Source of the DNA: a bacterium BMS3Abin11
GTDB lineage: Bacteria > Pseudomonadota > Gammaproteobacteria > BMS3Bbin11
Length of the DNA stretch: 64,000 bases
Reading direction: 5' to 3'
Assembly: GCA_002897635.1 (NCBI GenBank)
Contig: BDTD01000004.1
Location: forward strand, 62,001 to 126,000
Shown here: in pieces, positions 17,659 through 26,951 of the stretch
How positions within the stretch are numbered: position 1 is the first letter of the stretch
Layout: each line of letters starts with the position of its first letter
Notes under the pieces: model-generated
Databases searched by the model: none
Told to the model about the DNA's origin: nothing
The model's input: the letters and a program-made list of their open reading frames with translations, nothing else
Position numbers and translations under genes: made by a program

Positions 17659-19388
17659 GCCAGCTCCCTTTCTTCATCATCACCTGCGCTTCTGGGTGAA
17701 AGATGCATTTCATGATGTCCTTTTCCCGCGGCGATCATTGGATAGACATTCTCAGTTTGATCGGTAATAAAATCGAGGAAATACAATCTTGATTTGTCAG
17801 AGAGCGCTTCTTTTAAGGCACCTTCCACATCAGAAGGTTTCTCAATTTTGATCCCAACATGGCCATAACCCTCAGCCAGCTTAACCAGATCAGGCAAGGC
17901 ATCCATATAGGAATTGGAGTAGCGGCGATCATAGAAAAACTCCTGCCATTGACGAACCATTCCAAGGTATCTGTTGTTCAAGTTGACAATATTCAACGGT
18001 AAATCATATTGCTTACAGGTTGAGAGTTCCTGTAGGCACATCTGAATACTTCCTTCACTTGTAACACAGGCCACAGTCGCATCAGGATGTGCAAATTGCA
18101 CACCCATTGCAGCAGGCAGACCGAAGCCCATCGTCCCCAGCCCACCGGAATTTATCCAACGCCGCGGTTTGTTGAATTTGTAGTATTGGGCGGCAAACAT
18201 TTGGTGCTGGCCAACGTCTGAGGTTACAAAGGCATCGCCCTGTGTGACTTCATACAATTTTTCAACGACGAATTGCGGCTTAATAATATCGCTGTCCTGG
18301 TCATAAGCCATACAATCAACCTTGCGCCAGCCATCAATCTGCGCCCACCACTTCTGTAACTCCTCGGCGTCCGGCTTACGGCCTGATTCCTTGATCTGAC
18401 GGATCATTTCGTCGAGGATGACATCAACTGAGCCGACAACAGGAATATCCGCAGAAATTGTTTTGCTGATAGACGAAGGGTCTATATCAACATGTATGAT
18501 CTTTGCATAAGGGCTAAATTTGTTTGTATCACCAGTTACCCGATCATCAAAACGCGCACCCAGGCAGAGCATGACATCACACTCATGCATGGTCAGGTTT
18601 GCCTCATAGGTTCCGTGCATACCCAGCATGCCGATAAACAATGGGTCAGTAGCCGGATACGCGCCCAGTCCCATCAAAGTATTAGTACACGGGTAGCCTA
18701 GTAAGCGAACCAGCTCTGTTAGCCTGTCACTGCAATTCGATGCGATTATCCCACCACCTGAATAAATGACAGGTCGTTTTGCGGCAAGCAGCACTTGCAC
18801 TGCCTTGCGTATCTGGCCCGGGTGACCCTCAGTAACCGGCTGATAGGAGCGCATGTTGATGCTTTTTGGATAAATGTATTCTGCCTTGTCGGCAGTAATA
18901 TCCTTCGGTATATCGACTACAACTGGCCCAGGCCTGCCTGATGTAGCAACATGGAAGGCCTTTTTGATCGTCACAGCAAGATCATGGACATCTTTGACAA
19001 GGAAATTATGCTTCACGCAGGGGCGCGTGATACCAATGGAATCGACTTCCTGAAATGCATCATCACCTATCAGATGTGAAGGAACCTGAGCGGTAATAAT
19101 AACCATTGGAATAGAATCCATATGCGCCGTAGCCACTGGCGTAACAACATTTGTAACACCAGGACCTGATGTCACCAGAACCACGCCTGGCTTGCCGCTG
19201 GAACGAGCAAAACCATCCGCGGCATGACCTGCACCCTGTTCATGACGCGCAAGTATATGCTTCACCTTATCCTGTCGATAAAGAGCATCATAGATATGTA
19301 GAGCAGCGCCGCCCGGGTAACCAAAAAGAAATTCTACACCCTCATCCGCCAGCGCCTTCACCAGGATATCCGCACCGGATAATTCCAC
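17655..19388 (-). CDS. ilvI: Acetolactate synthase large (catalytic) subunit
   Basis: A 577-residue thiamine-diphosphate enzyme that condenses pyruvate to acetolactate (or with 2-ketobutyrate) in branched-chain amino acid synthesis. The N-terminal TPP-PYR domain has the catalytic Glu in ARHEQGAGHAADGFAR (about residue 50). The central FAD domain follows, and the C-terminal TPP-binding domain has the GDG-like TSEGSIQMCLQELSTC with NNRYLGMVRQWQEFFY. The start is GTG at 19388 after a strong GAGGGGG. The ilvB/ilvI naming is interchangeable here; the small subunit partner is ilvH next door. Confidence 0.95.
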   Translation of the reverse strand: MELSGADILVKALADEGVEFLFGYPGGAALHIYDALYRQDKVKHILARHEQGAGHAADGFARSSGKPGVVLVTSGPGVTNVVTPVATAHMDSIPMVIITAQVPSHLIGDDAFQEVDSIGITRPCVKHNFLVKDVHDLAVTIKKAFHVATSGRPGPVVVDIPKDITADKAEYIYPKSINMRSYQPVTEGHPGQIRKAVQVLLAAKRPVIYSGGGIIASNCSDRLTELVRLLGYPCTNTLMGLGAYPATDPLFIGMLGMHGTYEANLTMHECDVMLCLGARFDDRVTGDTNKFSPYAKIIHVDIDPSSISKTISADIPVVGSVDVILDEMIRQIKESGRKPDAEELQKWWAQIDGWRKVDCMAYDQDSDIIKPQFVVEKLYEVTQGDAFVTSDVGQHQMFAAQYYKFNKPRRWINSGGLGTMGFGLPAAMGVQFAHPDATVACVTSEGSIQMCLQELSTCKQYDLPLNIVNLNNRYLGMVRQWQEFFYDRRYSNSYMDALPDLVKLAEGYGHVGIKIEKPSDVEGALKEALSDKSRLYFLDFITDQTENVYPMIAAGKGHHEMHLSPRSAGDDEERELA

Positions 19389-19479
19389 TTATTTCCCCCT
19401 CAAATAATTAATATTTTGCTGATATACAATCCGCTTCGCTATTATCCTTTCAATAATGATAAAAAGCTGATTCCACTTA

Positions 19480-19525
19480 GCTTTACGAAATATTAGAACT
19501 TACTAATAAGACTGTGTGCGGTCAA
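19480..19525 (-). promoter_or_regulatory. ilvI: Candidate sigma70 promoter for ilvI
   Basis: On the minus strand, TTGACC (19525-19520) is a good -35 element and is followed after 17 bp by TAAGTT, a weak -10. It lies about 130 bp upstream of the GTG start. The leader in between has no obvious branched-chain-rich attenuator peptide. Position and -35 match support it; the -10 is poor. Confidence 0.35.
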
Positions 19526-19625
19526 TAGACAAAATGGGATAATTTGTAATTATTTTTGTTATAGCGATAGAATAAGTCGAAATAAACCCTGTGGCCTCTG
19601 TGGTGAAGGGTATTGAGTCTCTTTT

Positions 19626-20981
19626 TTAGTTGCCCTGGCGTGAAAATGGCTGTGATATCATGGCCCACACGGAACTGCCTTCATCAGACACAGCCCAATC
19701 CAGTCGAACGACTGCACGGAATGTCATAAAACGTAAACCAATTCCCCCATCAACCTTTAGATCCTTGAAAAAAAGATCTGAATCGTATGTATCACCCACC
19801 CTGCCAACCTCAATAAAGGGAACAATTTGCCACCAGTCAATTTCAAAGTAGTTAAGTACCGGTAAATCACGTAAGGGCTGGGTCTGTGGAATCAGACGCA
19901 ACTCGGCAGAATAGTAGACTGCTGATTTATCATTGAAGCGATTGCTCGGATATGCGCGCATGCGATCATAACCACCGAGGCTGGATCCATAATTTGGTGG
20001 CGGCTGGTGATTAATATCACCTTCAGCCGTAACTTCCCAGTCAGCGGTATTGGAAGTCCAGAAGTTGAAAGCCAGGGATTTCTGGCGAAACCAGTCAGAG
20101 TCACCAAGATTATAATATTTTGAAAAATCTGCTTCCAGATTGGCCCAGCTATCCCGGCTTTCCCCCCAGCCAAAGTCGCTGGTAACTTTTAGTAATTGAC
20201 GACTGCCGCTGGTTGGATTTAGCGGAAAATCTGTATTGTCATATTCCAGCCAGAATTCGAGGCCATTTGTTTTTGCAAATAACTGCTCTTCTACAGGATC
20301 AGATTGAGTTTCATTAAAAACGAAGTCACTAAGATCGCGGTAAGTGTAGAAGAATTTAGCAGCTACCGTGGTCTGGCCGCTAGTCATCGGATTCCAGCTG
20401 CTACTTCCCTTTGGGCCTGATTCCAGTAGCCCCTGGTATAGCCGGTAAGTGGATACAGGATCATCTTTAATTGAACCTATCGGCAATCGATACTTCAGAG
20501 TTGCTGTGAAAGTTAACTCGTTACTAACGCCTGAGACATAAGCGTCAGGGTTTGAATTATTGGTTCCTGCTCTCGGGTTGTTCGGATCAATGTCAGGACC
20601 CGCATAGAAACGCTGATCGGTAAAGTGATCTACAAGGAAAAAAGAATCAATAAAAAAACGAGATTTGCCAAGTTGGTAGTTATTCCATGCACCCGAAATC
20701 AGTGCCGATTCATTAGAAGTGATAAAAGCAGTACCAAACAGGGTTGATTGCGGCTGCCGCTTTCCACCAGAAGAAAAGGCACCGGCACCAATGGCTGTGC
20801 CCAATGACTCAGTGGCAAACATGTAGGGTAACCAACCATTCCTTTTTTCTTCAATCGTCTGGCCCCGGTCGAGTGCGACAACCTGAGCTGATAACTGCAC
20901 TGGGAAAATGATGGAGAAAACCAGCAATAGCGGCACGGGTCGTATATATGAATGTAATGATAACAAATTGTTTTTATTCAT
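19626..20981 (-). CDS. Omp85-type outer membrane beta-barrel protein without POTRA domains (BamA/TamA barrel family)
   Basis: A 451-residue exported protein. Residues 1-32 form a signal peptide (hydrophobic VPLLLVFSIIFPVQLSAQ). The rest alternates in a beta-barrel pattern. The C-terminal third resembles the bacterial surface antigen/Omp85 barrel domain, with GGYDRMRAYPSNRFNDKSAVYYSAELR and the terminal VRLDWAVSDEGSSVWAMISQPF strand. No POTRA repeats are seen, and the length is too short for BamA or TamA. It may act as a pore or in lipid/protein transfer, but its substrate is unknown. It is leftward and separate from ilvI by 237 bp and from cysS by 115 bp. Confidence 0.7.
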   Translation of the reverse strand: MNKNNLLSLHSYIRPVPLLLVFSIIFPVQLSAQVVALDRGQTIEEKRNGWLPYMFATESLGTAIGAGAFSSGGKRQPQSTLFGTAFITSNESALISGAWNNYQLGKSRFFIDSFFLVDHFTDQRFYAGPDIDPNNPRAGTNNSNPDAYVSGVSNELTFTATLKYRLPIGSIKDDPVSTYRLYQGLLESGPKGSSSWNPMTSGQTTVAAKFFYTYRDLSDFVFNETQSDPVEEQLFAKTNGLEFWLEYDNTDFPLNPTSGSRQLLKVTSDFGWGESRDSWANLEADFSKYYNLGDSDWFRQKSLAFNFWTSNTADWEVTAEGDINHQPPPNYGSSLGGYDRMRAYPSNRFNDKSAVYYSAELRLIPQTQPLRDLPVLNYFEIDWWQIVPFIEVGRVGDTYDSDLFFKDLKVDGGIGLRFMTFRAVVRLDWAVSDEGSSVWAMISQPFSRQGN

Positions 20982-21096
20982 TTTTAACCGTATTCTCTAT
21001 CAAGGTTCACTAGCAGAACTAGACACTGGGTAGTGATAATTTTTCTAATATGTTCAAACGATGGGTGATTATACACAAGGCAAGTTAAAATTCCTG

Positions 21097-22494
21097 TCAT
21101 TCCCTGCGCCAGCGAGTACCGCCAGGTGAATCATCGAGAATGATACCTGACAGATAGAGCTCGTCCCGAATTTCATCACCCCTTGCCCAGTTTTTATCAG
21201 CCCGTGCACGGGTTCTCTCTTCAACCAGCACATCTACTTCCGCGTCAGACATACCGCCAGAATGGCTGTCCCCAGAGATGCCTCGCAAGAACTCGATCGG
21301 CCGCAGTTGAAATAAGCCAATAATCGCACCCAGTGCCTTAAGTTGTCCGCCCAGAAATCGGGCCTTACCCAGTTCACCTCTTTGGCGTACCGTATTGATG
21401 TCACGACGCAAAGTCGAGAGAACAGACAATGCCTCCGGGGTATTAAAATCGTCATCCATGGCTTCAATAAAAGGCGCCGAAATTTCAGTATCAAGTACGG
21501 CAGTATCTTCTACATCCAGACCGTCAAGAGCAAGATAATAACCCTCCAGCGCTGCTTTTGACTGATCCAGAGTTTCATTACTGTAATTCAACGGACTACG
21601 ATAATGACTGTTAATCATGAAATAGCGGAGAATCTCCGGGTGATATGTGTCCAGCACATCACGGATAGTGAAAAAATTATCCAGTGATTTCGACATTTTT
21701 TCATCATCAATACGGACAAAGCCATTATGCATCCAGAGATTTACAAAGTGATGACCCGTGGCACACTCTGACTGGGCAATCTCATTTTCATGATGTGGAA
21801 AGCGCAGGTCCTGGCCCCCACCGTGAATATCGAAATGCTCACCCAGTGTCTCCATAGACATAGTGGAACACTCTATATGCCAGCCGGGACGGCCATCACC
21901 CCACTCTGATGGCCAGCTTGGCTCACCCGGCTTAGCCTTTTTCCATAAAACAAAATCCAATGGATCGTCCTTAGTTGTTTCTGCCTCGACACGTGCGCCA
22001 GCCTGTAAATCATCCAGTGATTCACCCGATAATTGTCCATACCGCTCAAACTTCCGTACACGAAAGCAGATATCACCTGATCCCGTCTGATACGCATAAC
22101 CGTTTTCTATCAGCTTGCCAATCAGAGAGATTATGCCAGCCATATGTTGAGTAGCACGGGGCTCATGGTCTGGGCGCAACACGCCTAAACGGTCTGTGTC
22201 CTCATGCATGGCATCAATAAAATGCCCGGTCAATTTTTTAATACTCTCGCCATTTTCTACTGCCCTGGCGATTATCTTGTCATCTATATCGGTGATATTA
22301 CGTACGTAGTTAACTTCAAAACCCCGGTCACGCAAATAACGGGTCACCAGATCAAACACAACCATGACTCTGGCATGACCAATATGACACAGATCATATA
22401 CCGTCATCCCACAGACATAGATACCCACTTTACCGGGAATTATTGGTGTGAACACTTCCTTTTTGCGGGTAAGGCTATTATAGATTTTAAGCAT
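21097..22494 (-). CDS. cysS: Cysteinyl-tRNA synthetase
   Basis: A 465-residue class I synthetase. It has YVCGMTVYDLCHIGHAR at residues 26-42, with the zinc ligand Cys28 and the HIGH motif at 37-40. Another zinc-site segment is WHIECSTMSMETLGEHFDIHGGG, and the KMSKS loop is KMSKSLDNFFTI. I chose the ATG at 22494 because the sequence MLKIYNSLTRKKEVF is the standard N-terminus; an in-frame ATG at 22521 would add nine unrelated residues. It is divergent from ppiB. Confidence 0.95.
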   Translation of the reverse strand: MLKIYNSLTRKKEVFTPIIPGKVGIYVCGMTVYDLCHIGHARVMVVFDLVTRYLRDRGFEVNYVRNITDIDDKIIARAVENGESIKKLTGHFIDAMHEDTDRLGVLRPDHEPRATQHMAGIISLIGKLIENGYAYQTGSGDICFRVRKFERYGQLSGESLDDLQAGARVEAETTKDDPLDFVLWKKAKPGEPSWPSEWGDGRPGWHIECSTMSMETLGEHFDIHGGGQDLRFPHHENEIAQSECATGHHFVNLWMHNGFVRIDDEKMSKSLDNFFTIRDVLDTYHPEILRYFMINSHYRSPLNYSNETLDQSKAALEGYYLALDGLDVEDTAVLDTEISAPFIEAMDDDFNTPEALSVLSTLRRDINTVRQRGELGKARFLGGQLKALGAIIGLFQLRPIEFLRGISGDSHSGGMSDAEVDVLVEERTRARADKNWARGDEIRDELYLSGIILDDSPGGTRWRRE

Positions 22495-22575
22495 GAGGTG
22501 CAGATTGAAAATAAGGGACAAGATTGCAATTATGCGAATATTACCGGAAAAGAAAGGCCATATACACAGTAGAGG

Positions 22576-22604
22576 TCAAAACGAACGAATTCTCATGTTA
22601 TAAT
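22576..22604 (+). promoter_or_regulatory. ppiB: Candidate promoter for ppiB
   Basis: A consensus TATAAT lies at 22599-22604, 28 bp before the ppiB ATG. The position expected for the -35 element (around 22576-22581, TCAAAA) is poor. The stretch lies in the divergent region between cysS and ppiB. Confidence 0.4.
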
Positions 22605-22632
22605 TTTTCGTTTTTTTACAGGTTGAAAGCAA

Positions 22633-23130
22633 ATGATCAAAATGGAAACAAACCACGGCACCATCACCATTGAGATGGACGCCGACAAAGCCCCGTTATC
22701 AGTAGATAATTTCAAAAAATACCTGGCGGATGAATTTTTTGATAATACGATTTTTCACCGTGTTATTCCGAACTTCATGATTCAGGGTGGCGGATTTAAC
22801 CCAGGCATGATACAAAAACAGACCCTCGATACGATTGAAAATGAGGCTGATAATGGGCTGACAAACGACCGTGGTACTATCGCCATGGCCCGTACCAACG
22901 ACCCCCATTCTGCATCATCCCAGTTTTTCATTAACCTGAAAGACAATGCTTTTCTTAATCACAGTGGCAAGAACCCACAGGGCTGGGGTTATTGTGTATT
23001 TGCCAGAGTCACAGACGGCATGGATGTGGTCGATAAGATTGCAACTGTCGCTACCGGCAACTCCGGCGGCCATGGTGATGTGCCTGTAGAGGATGTAGTC
23101 ATTCTAAAAGTCGAAGAAACGGATGACTGA
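22633..23130 (+). CDS. ppiB: Peptidyl-prolyl cis-trans isomerase B (cyclophilin)
   Basis: A 165-residue cytosolic cyclophilin with no signal peptide. The catalytic-domain motifs are [15 protein letters not shown] (residues about 41-55, with the catalytic Arg), [18 protein letters not shown] and [18 protein letters not shown]. It speeds prolyl isomerisation during folding. The lpxH gene follows 26 bp downstream on the same strand, and the cysS-ppiB-lpxH neighbourhood is widespread in gammaproteobacteria. Confidence 0.95.
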   Translation: MIKMETNHGTITIEMDADKAPLSVDNFKKYLADEFFDNTIFHRVIPNFMIQGGGFNPGMIQKQTLDTIENEADNGLTNDRGTIAMARTNDPHSASSQFFINLKDNAFLNHSGKNPQGWGYCVFARVTDGMDVVDKIATVATGNSGGHGDVPVEDVVILKVEETDD

Positions 23131-23156
23131 GACACGCTTTTTCGTATGACCAACAG

Positions 23157-23951
23157 ATGACCACCAGCTTATTTATATCAGACCTTCATCTTGATCCAGG
23201 CCGCCCCGAGGGTATTCAGCTATTTGATAATTTTATCCGCAATAAGGCAGTTGATGCGAATCAGCTTTTTATCCTCGGCGACCTTTTTGAGTATTGGCTG
23301 GGAGATGACGCCTGCGAATACTCTGGCTATCAGGCCATTGAGAAAAGTCTGGCAATTCTCGCCGGCTGTAATACAAAGGTTTATTTCATGCACGGCAACC
23401 GCGATTTCCTGGTTGGCAAGGACTTCGCCTCATCCATTTGCTGCCAGTTACTGCCTGACCCAACCGTATTCAGGCTGAATGATCTGGACGTTCTTTTAAT
23501 GCACGGTGACAGCCTGTGTACGGATGATGAAGCACATCAACAGTTCCGCGCTGTGAGCCGTAGTAATGAATGGAAAAAAAATATACTGTCCAAAACCATT
23601 CATGAACGAGAGGAATTTGCGCGCCAATTACGTATGAATAGTCAAAAAAGCAATGCAGAAAAGATCGGGTCAATATTGGATGTTAACCAGACTGCAGTAA
23701 AAGCGGCATTGCTGGGACATAATGTCAGATTACTGATCCATGGGCATACTCATCGTACGGCTATACATGAATTTCAACTAGCCGGTAAAACAGTACATCG
23801 AATTGTTCTCGGTGACTGGTATCAACAAGGTAATTACCTTGTTCATGATCAAGCTAAATTCAGCCTGTTAAGTTATCCTGATGACACAGTGCTTGCTACG
23901 GTCAAAATCTCTAAAGCAAGTACGACTACTTCGAGAAAACACCCGGCATGA
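23157..23951 (+). CDS. lpxH: UDP-2,3-diacylglucosamine diphosphatase LpxH
   Basis: A 264-residue calcineurin-like metallophosphoesterase that makes lipid X in lipid A synthesis. All metal-binding motifs are visible in order: ISDLHLD (about residue 7), LGDLFEYWLGDD (40), HGNRDFL (80), MHGDSLCTDD (115) and IHGHTHR (195). The product is peripheral to the inner membrane. Its last 26 bp overlap tail to tail with the opposite-strand secreted-protein gene. The length is slightly above the usual 240 residues because of a C-terminal extension. Confidence 0.93.
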   Translation: MTTSLFISDLHLDPGRPEGIQLFDNFIRNKAVDANQLFILGDLFEYWLGDDACEYSGYQAIEKSLAILAGCNTKVYFMHGNRDFLVGKDFASSICCQLLPDPTVFRLNDLDVLLMHGDSLCTDDEAHQQFRAVSRSNEWKKNILSKTIHEREEFARQLRMNSQKSNAEKIGSILDVNQTAVKAALLGHNVRLLIHGHTHRTAIHEFQLAGKTVHRIVLGDWYQQGNYLVHDQAKFSLLSYPDDTVLATVKISKASTTTSRKHPA

Positions 23952-24642
23952 ATCTTTTGTAGCCTTCCGGCAGTCCAAACATACTAGAATCAAAAACAAC
24001 TTTGTCTTTGACGCTGACCAGCGAACGGGTTCGTCCCGCATAATCCTTCTGCCTGACTGGAAAACCTTTACTCAGGTATCGGTCAGGTTCGAAGATATTA
24101 TTAGCCAGATCACAATCAGCATCTTTAAGATCCGGCATAGCAGCTATCGTTTTCGCATGCTGACCAGCCAGCGTTCTTGCAAAAGCAGCAAGCGCACGGG
24201 TTACATCATCTAAATAACCGGGTACAGCATAAACTTCCATACAGCGATTGCCATTTGTAACCATATAATATCTCGATACCTTTTTGCCATCAACATCAGG
24301 TACTCCTCCTGCATCAAGTTCTTCGATATCATTTCTTAAGGGGTTTGGCGGAACAGCTAATACGGGTTGCAGAGGAATAACCAGGATACGCTGATCCTCA
24401 TTATTAACGCTGTATATTGACCCTGTCTTTCTGTCAAATAATGCGAAATTCCCATGATCATCCCCATCATCCAGACGTAAGAAGTCCCGGGTAAGTAACA
24501 TCCGTGAAATATAAGCCGGCTCATTTTGTGAATCCTGTTCATTTAACATCAGGACAGTCACTTCTGTCTCAGCAGCGAGAGCCTTTGTCAACGACAGGGC
24601 TAAAATGGTAAATATAATTCCCCTTACATACTTGAACTGCAT
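23926..24642 (-). CDS. Secreted protein of unknown function
   Basis: A 238-residue protein with a clean Sec signal peptide (residues 1-23, GIIFTILALSLTKALA then AET). The rest looks like a periplasmic domain in which VLMLNEQDS, TRDFLRLDDGDDHGNFALFDRKTGSIYSVN and VSRYYMVTNGNRCMEVYAV stand out as alternating beta strands. Two cysteines may form a disulphide. The layout resembles proteins that probe lipoproteins or metals in the periplasm (DUF4412-like), but I cannot assign a family. It is divergent from hemN and convergent with lpxH, overlapping the latter's 3' end by 26 bp. Confidence 0.7.
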   Translation of the reverse strand: MQFKYVRGIIFTILALSLTKALAAETEVTVLMLNEQDSQNEPAYISRMLLTRDFLRLDDGDDHGNFALFDRKTGSIYSVNNEDQRILVIPLQPVLAVPPNPLRNDIEELDAGGVPDVDGKKVSRYYMVTNGNRCMEVYAVPGYLDDVTRALAAFARTLAGQHAKTIAAMPDLKDADCDLANNIFEPDRYLSKGFPVRQKDYAGRTRSLVSVKDKVVFDSSMFGLPEGYKRFMPGVFSK

Positions 24643-24771
24643 TTTGCTTTCCTCAATTATTGCCAGAGTGGCAAGTTTATCTAAGATTCCTGAATAGCTC
24701 AGATGGTATAATCCTTCTTATCGACCTTATCATCAACCAGAAAATAAATTTTGGGGACAGAGCCCTTAAAA

Positions 24772-26160
24772 ATGGAACAGAAAATCGAATTCAAGGCTGA
24801 CTTGATCAAACGCTACGATAAGGCAGGCCCTCGCTACACCTCCTATCCCACGGCCAATCTCTTTAATGAGCGCTTCTCGCCCGAAGATTACCGGGCTGCA
24901 GCTGCCCGAAGCAACAAAGAAACAGACCCAAAACCGCTCTCCCTCTATTTCCATATCCCATTTTGCGACACCGTCTGTTTTTACTGTGCCTGCAACAAGA
25001 TTGTGACCAAACGGCGTGACCGGGCCATACCCTATCTGGATCATCTTTACCGTGAAATAGAAATTCAGGGTGCACTGTACGAAACTTCCCGTCCGGTAGA
25101 CCAATTGCACTGGGGCGGTGGTACGCCTACCTTTCTGAACCATGACCAGATGCGCACCTTAATGGAAAAAACGGGTCAGCATTTCTCACTGATGAATGAT
25201 GATAAAGGTGAATACTCAATAGAGATAGACCCCAGAGAAATCACTGCTGATGGGGTGCATTTCCTGCGTGATATCGGCTTTAATCGTCTCAGCCTCGGTG
25301 TTCAGGACTTTGATGCCAAAGTGCAGAAGGCTGTCAACCGCATACAAAGCGAAGAAATTACCTTCACAGCAATTAATGCCGCCCGTGAAGCCAATTTTAA
25401 ATCTGTCAGTGTAGATTTGATTTATGGCCTGCCCTTTCAAAGCGTAGCCAGCTTTCTTACCACACTGGATAAAATCATGCAGGTTGATCCTGACAGACTG
25501 TCTGTGTTCAATTATGCCCACCTGCCTACCCTGTTTATGCCACAACGACGCATCGATGAGGAAGATTTACCCTCCGCAGCTGAAAAGCTGGAGATACTGC
25601 AGGCAGTCATCCAGTACCTTACCGATAAGGGTTATGTCTACGTCGGCATGGATCACTTTGCCAAACCGGATGATGAGCTGGTTATTGCTCAGAACAAGGG
25701 ACTATTATACAGAAACTTCCAGGGCTATTCCACTCACGCCGATTGCGACATGGTGGCAATGGGCGTCACGGCCATCTCACAGGTGAATAATATCTACAGC
25801 CAGAATGTCCGTGATGAAGAATCCTACTATCAGATGATTGATGAAGGAAAACTGCCGTTATTACGAGGTCTTGAACTCACAGAAGATGATCTATTACGCC
25901 GAGATCTGATAAGTCAGCTTATCTGTAACTTCAGCCTGGACATGGCTCAGTTTATGAGAAAGCATAATATAGAATTTGCTGACTATTTTAAAAATGAATT
26001 ATTTCAACTCAAAACCATGCAGGACGACGGGCTGTTACAGCTAGATGACAAAACCATCGCTATTCTACCCCCGGGCAGATTATTGATTCGAAACATCTGC
26101 ATGACCTTCGATGCACACCTGAATGACAATCAAAAAATTCGATTTTCAAAGGTTATTTAA
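24772..26160 (+). CDS. hemN: Oxygen-independent coproporphyrinogen III oxidase HemN
   Basis: A 462-residue radical-SAM enzyme of anaerobic haem synthesis. The [4Fe-4S] motif CxxxCxxC is Cys65, Cys69, Cys72 in CDTVCFYCACN, and the extra Cys directly after it (CACN) is typical of true HemN rather than HemW. GGGTPTFL and EIDPRE segments of the radical-SAM barrel follow, and the HemN C-terminal domain is present. A TTG at 24751 is an upstream alternative; ATG 24772 begins the usual N-terminus. No clear FNR box was seen upstream. Confidence 0.95.
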   Translation: MEQKIEFKADLIKRYDKAGPRYTSYPTANLFNERFSPEDYRAAAARSNKETDPKPLSLYFHIPFCDTVCFYCACNKIVTKRRDRAIPYLDHLYREIEIQGALYETSRPVDQLHWGGGTPTFLNHDQMRTLMEKTGQHFSLMNDDKGEYSIEIDPREITADGVHFLRDIGFNRLSLGVQDFDAKVQKAVNRIQSEEITFTAINAAREANFKSVSVDLIYGLPFQSVASFLTTLDKIMQVDPDRLSVFNYAHLPTLFMPQRRIDEEDLPSAAEKLEILQAVIQYLTDKGYVYVGMDHFAKPDDELVIAQNKGLLYRNFQGYSTHADCDMVAMGVTAISQVNNIYSQNVRDEESYYQMIDEGKLPLLRGLELTEDDLLRRDLISQLICNFSLDMAQFMRKHNIEFADYFKNELFQLKTMQDDGLLQLDDKTIAILPPGRLLIRNICMTFDAHLNDNQKIRFSKVI

Positions 26161-26166
26161 ATTCAG

Positions 26167-26251
26167 AGGAAAGACGAAGGACTAAAGACTAAAGATGAAA
26201 GAAAAACCGGTTGCGATTTTGAATAACCTTAGTCCTTAGTCCTTCGTCCTA
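26167..26251. repeat. Inverted pair of heptamer repeats between hemN and the HEPN-like gene
   Basis: Left arm GACGAAGGACTAAAGACTAAAG begins near 26172 in two GACTAAA-type units. The right arm, CCTTAGTCCTTAGTCCTTCG at 26227-26246, is its near-perfect reverse complement. The pair could form a long stem and act as a bidirectional terminator for the convergent genes. The right arm overlaps the last codons and stop of the 26229-26570 gene. Confidence 0.6.
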
Positions 26252-26570
26252 CATCACGACTTTCCATCCTCGACGCTTCTTCAAGGCGGCCAGCAAGCCT
26301 GACTATCTGCCCCCAGTCATAGGTCACGATATCCTGCGCATGTGCGAGGTTGTTGCGTAACGACTCCATCTCTCGTATTACTTTTTTTGCTGAGCGTCTC
26401 GACTCCAGCCCCATTATTGCCATGGTCTCATGTTTGCTGATAATAATTTTCCCCTTATCAGATAGTTGTATACAGTCAAGCAAACTACAATGCTGTCCGC
26501 GCCGCAGTCTTTCAGCCTGCAGATACAACTCTGCAAATTCCACATCATGTTTGCATGATATCGCTGGCAT
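26229..26570 (-). CDS. HEPN-like protein (Swt1-type motif), or 3' part of a frameshifted HD gene
   Basis: A 113-residue protein. Residues about 70-96 contain ESLRNNLAHAQDIV, which fits the RNxxxH motif of HEPN domains, closest in my reading to the Swt1 type. LSDKGKIIISK before it also fits that fold. The first part, KHDVEFAELYLQAERL, reads like the C-terminal helices of HD-domain hydrolases similar to the overlapping upstream gene, in which case the pair is one gene broken by a frameshift. The final residues RRTKD and the stop codon are supplied by an intergenic repeat arm, so the natural C-terminus may have been replaced. Confidence 0.6.
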   Translation of the reverse strand: MPAISCKHDVEFAELYLQAERLRRGQHCSLLDCIQLSDKGKIIISKHETMAIMGLESRRSAKKVIREMESLRNNLAHAQDIVTYDWGQIVRLAGRLEEASRMESRDVGRRTKD

Positions 26571-26940
26571 TATCGATCAAATCTGCCAGCTTGATAGTTT
26601 TTGCACGCTGACTGGCGCGTGCAATATGCTTTTTGTCTATCGATTTCCTGGTGAGTCGATTGCCGTCACCAGGTTTACTGATATCAGTCAGATTTTCGAC
26701 AAGTTCTGCTACACCTGTACCAAATTCTTTTTCAACATCGTATAGCGTGGCAGGTGTATCTTCGACTACATCATGCAGCCAGGCAGCAGCAATCATTTCC
26801 TCATCATCTGTCACGGAGGCAACAATATTAGCTACAGATGACAGATGGACAGTATAGGGTTGATTGTTATATTTGCGCAGCTGATTTATACGCTTATGCG
26901 CAATGGTAGCGAATTGCTTTGCCTTTTCTACCAATGCCAT
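26545..26940 (-). CDS. HD-domain hydrolase, SpoT/Mesh1-like (possibly 3'-truncated by a frameshift)
   Basis: A 131-residue HD phosphohydrolase. The metal-site residues are visible as His32, His56-Asp57 in AAWLHDVVEDT, Glu60/Asp61 and Asp120 in IKLADLIDN. The motif set is that of RelA/SpoT-type hydrolases and small alarmone hydrolases (Mesh1), which remove the 3' diphosphate of (p)ppGpp or dephosphorylate NADPH; the true substrate here is unknown. Family members usually continue past KLADLIDN with a helix like the HDVEFAELYL found in the next ORF, which overlaps by 26 bp in another frame. That points to a frameshift. Confidence 0.75.
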   Translation of the reverse strand: MALVEKAKQFATIAHKRINQLRKYNNQPYTVHLSSVANIVASVTDDEEMIAAAWLHDVVEDTPATLYDVEKEFGTGVAELVENLTDISKPGDGNRLTRKSIDKKHIARASQRAKTIKLADLIDNASDIMQT

Positions 26941-26951
26941 AGATTCTTAAA

